The translations under genes and the position numbers were made by a program. Positions 35,656 through 36,845 of a DNA stretch of 36,845 nt are shown here, in pieces; position 1 is the first letter of the stretch, and the number at the start of each line of letters is the position of its first letter. The stretch lies in NCBI GenBank assembly GCA_018970165.1, contig JAGWWZ010000031.1, positions 1-36,845 on the forward strand. Reading direction: 5' to 3'. The notes under the pieces are model-generated. The model searched no databases and was not told the DNA's origin. It was given only the letters and a program-made list of their open reading frames with translations. Source of the DNA: Planctomycetota bacterium (GTDB lineage: Bacteria > Planctomycetota > Planctomycetia > Pirellulales > Pirellulaceae).

Positions 35656-36845
35656 ATGAAACTATCTTCTTCATTCGTGCTGGGAACACTCCTGTTAAGC
35701 TTGCTCCTCGGCACCAACGTTCTCGCCGACGACAAACAACTCGAGCCCCAGTTCCAGGACTCGTTCGCGAACCTCATCGCAGGCCACTGCCTCGAATGCC
35801 ATAGCACCGAAGTTGCCGAAGCTGATGTCGATCTCGAAAAACTTCTTGATTGGAGGAATCTGTCCAACAATGCCCTTGTGCTGCAACGAGCCCTCGAGCA
35901 AATCAAAACCCAACAGATGCCGCCGGCCGAGTCCAAACAACTCTCATCCGAGCAGAAGCAACAACTGCTCACATGGTCGAACGCTTGGCTTCGAACTGAA
36001 GCCCAACGGCAGGCAGGAGATCCTGGACCGGTCGTACTGCGACGACTCAACAACGCGGAATACACCTACACCCTCCGCGACTTGACCGGCATCCCGACAC
36101 TCGACCCAGCCAAAGAGTTTCCGGCCGACGGCGCCGCTGGTGAAGGATTCTCCAATGCGGGTGCCGCGCTCGCGATGTCCCCCGCCATGGTCCAAAAGTA
36201 CCTCGATGCTGGCAAAGGGGTCGCCAAGTACGCGGTCCTCCTCCCCGATGGTATCCGTTTCGAAGCGAACCCTTCGAGCAGCGACATGACCAATCAACTG
36301 CTCGACTCGATCCGCGGCTTCTATGCTCGCTACACGGACAACCAAGGGGGCGATAAGGTCAACTTGCAAGGGATCGTCTTTGAAACCAACCAAGGTGGTC
36401 GACTGCCCGTGGAGAAATATATCGCCGCCACCATCGCAGTCCGTGAGCAACTCGCAAACGCAGGCACCTCGGCTGCAGATGAGTCCCAGGTTCTCAACTC
36501 CATCGCTCGCGATCGCAAGCTAAATCTCAAGTATCTCACAGCGCTCTGGCAATTGTTTTCGAAGTCGAGCTCATCGACCACTGACCAAGGCTTGCTCGAA
36601 TCGCTCCGACGCCGATGGCGTACGACTTCGGTTGAAAACGCCGATTCCCTTTCAGCCGAAGTACTGACTTGGCAAAAAGCGCTCTGGCGATTCTCAAGCA
36701 TCGGCCACATCGGTAAAGTCAACGGCCCGAAAGCTTGGCAGGAACCCGTCGACCCCATCCAAACGCAACAGGAGATTCGATTTCCTCTCCTCGACTCGGC
36801 GGGCAAGGACCACGTTTCGTTCTTCATCCAAGTCGGTGACGCAGG
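35656..36845 (+). CDS. secreted haem c-binding DUF1587/DUF1592-type protein, 3' truncated by window
   Basis: The frame is open from ATG 35656 to the window end (396 residues). A signal peptide (KLSSSFVLGTLLLSLLLGTN) ends at VLA-D, residues 22-25. A class I-like cytochrome c segment follows, with haem motif CLECH at 45-49 and a Met in KTQQMPP (88) as likely sixth ligand. Then comes the DUF1587 domain, starting LRRLNNAEYTYTLRDLTGI at about 128-146. Planctomycetes carry many such proteins, usually in pairs with DUF1552 genes; the partner would lie downstream, outside the window. The role is probably periplasmic electron transfer or polysaccharide-related oxidation, but it is not established. There is no clear Shine-Dalgarno site. 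Confidence 0.9.
   Translation, partial: MKLSSSFVLGTLLLSLLLGTNVLADDKQLEPQFQDSFANLIAGHCLECHSTEVAEADVDLEKLLDWRNLSNNALVLQRALEQIKTQQMPPAESKQLSSEQKQQLLTWSNAWLRTEAQRQAGDPGPVVLRRLNNAEYTYTLRDLTGIPTLDPAKEFPADGAAGEGFSNAGAALAMSPAMVQKYLDAGKGVAKYAVLLPDGIRFEANPSSSDMTNQLLDSIRGFYARYTDNQGGDKVNLQGIVFETNQGGRLPVEKYIAATIAVREQLANAGTSAADESQVLNSIARDRKLNLKYLTALWQLFSKSSSSTTDQGLLESLRRRWRTTSVENADSLSAEVLTWQKALWRFSSIGHIGKVNGPKAWQEPVDPIQTQQEIRFPLLDSAGKDHVSFFIQVGDA

Noticed and set aside
1-36845. CRISPR array, tRNA or insertion sequence
   Set aside because: The only tandem repeats are the two coding pentapeptide arrays; no transposase, palindromic direct-repeat/spacer pattern or tRNA cloverleaf was seen by eye.

Overview
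The window is ordinary chromosomal DNA of a planctomycete, most likely Pirellulaceae (Rhodopirellula/Blastopirellula type). This is inferred from gene content: a DUF1587-type cytochrome c protein, a DUF4159-MoxR-DUF58-BatA-like operon with giant low-complexity membrane proteins, an ECF sigma factor beside a YfbK-like von Willebrand protein, and few strong Shine-Dalgarno sites. No rRNA, tRNA, insertion sequence, prophage or CRISPR array was seen. Genes are densely packed and no gap exceeds 300 bases.

Layout. 1-1382: the 3' end of 2-oxoglutarate dehydrogenase E1 (sucA) and a small unknown gene. 1532-4957: a very large membrane-anchored protein with a 20-unit pentapeptide repeat. 5058-7124: a secreted protein with SPOR-like segments, convergent with an SDR oxidoreductase on the minus strand. 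7363-10462: an ECF sigma factor followed by a membrane protein that joins an anti-sigma-like N-terminus to a YfbK-like VWA domain. 10469-15725: a polysaccharide locus, with a Wza-like export lipoprotein and a small lipoprotein on the minus strand, divergent from an O-antigen ligase/polymerase-like protein with a TPR-like tail.

15883-27859: a tightly coupled seven-gene operon encoding a DUF4159 protein, a MoxR AAA+ ATPase, a DUF58 protein, a BatA-like VWA protein, a giant coiled-coil membrane protein with a GQQRD repeat, a second VWA protein with a glutamine-amidotransferase-like domain, and a clan CD (C13/caspase-like) cysteine peptidase-like protein. Four of the junctions overlap by 4-14 nt. 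The gene set suggests a cell-envelope chaperone/assembly machine in which MoxR remodels MIDAS-containing partners. This is the most interesting system in the window. The giant protein at 1532-4957 looks like a distant paralogue of the coiled-coil member.

27926-32388: an RND efflux pair (adaptor plus HAE1-type pump) without an outer-membrane factor. 32464-35424: an Aas-like acyl-ACP/CoA synthetase and an LplT-like MFS transporter, resembling the enterobacterial lysophospholipid-recycling pair but without the acyltransferase domain. 35656-end: the start of a secreted haem-binding DUF1587 protein, cut by the window edge.
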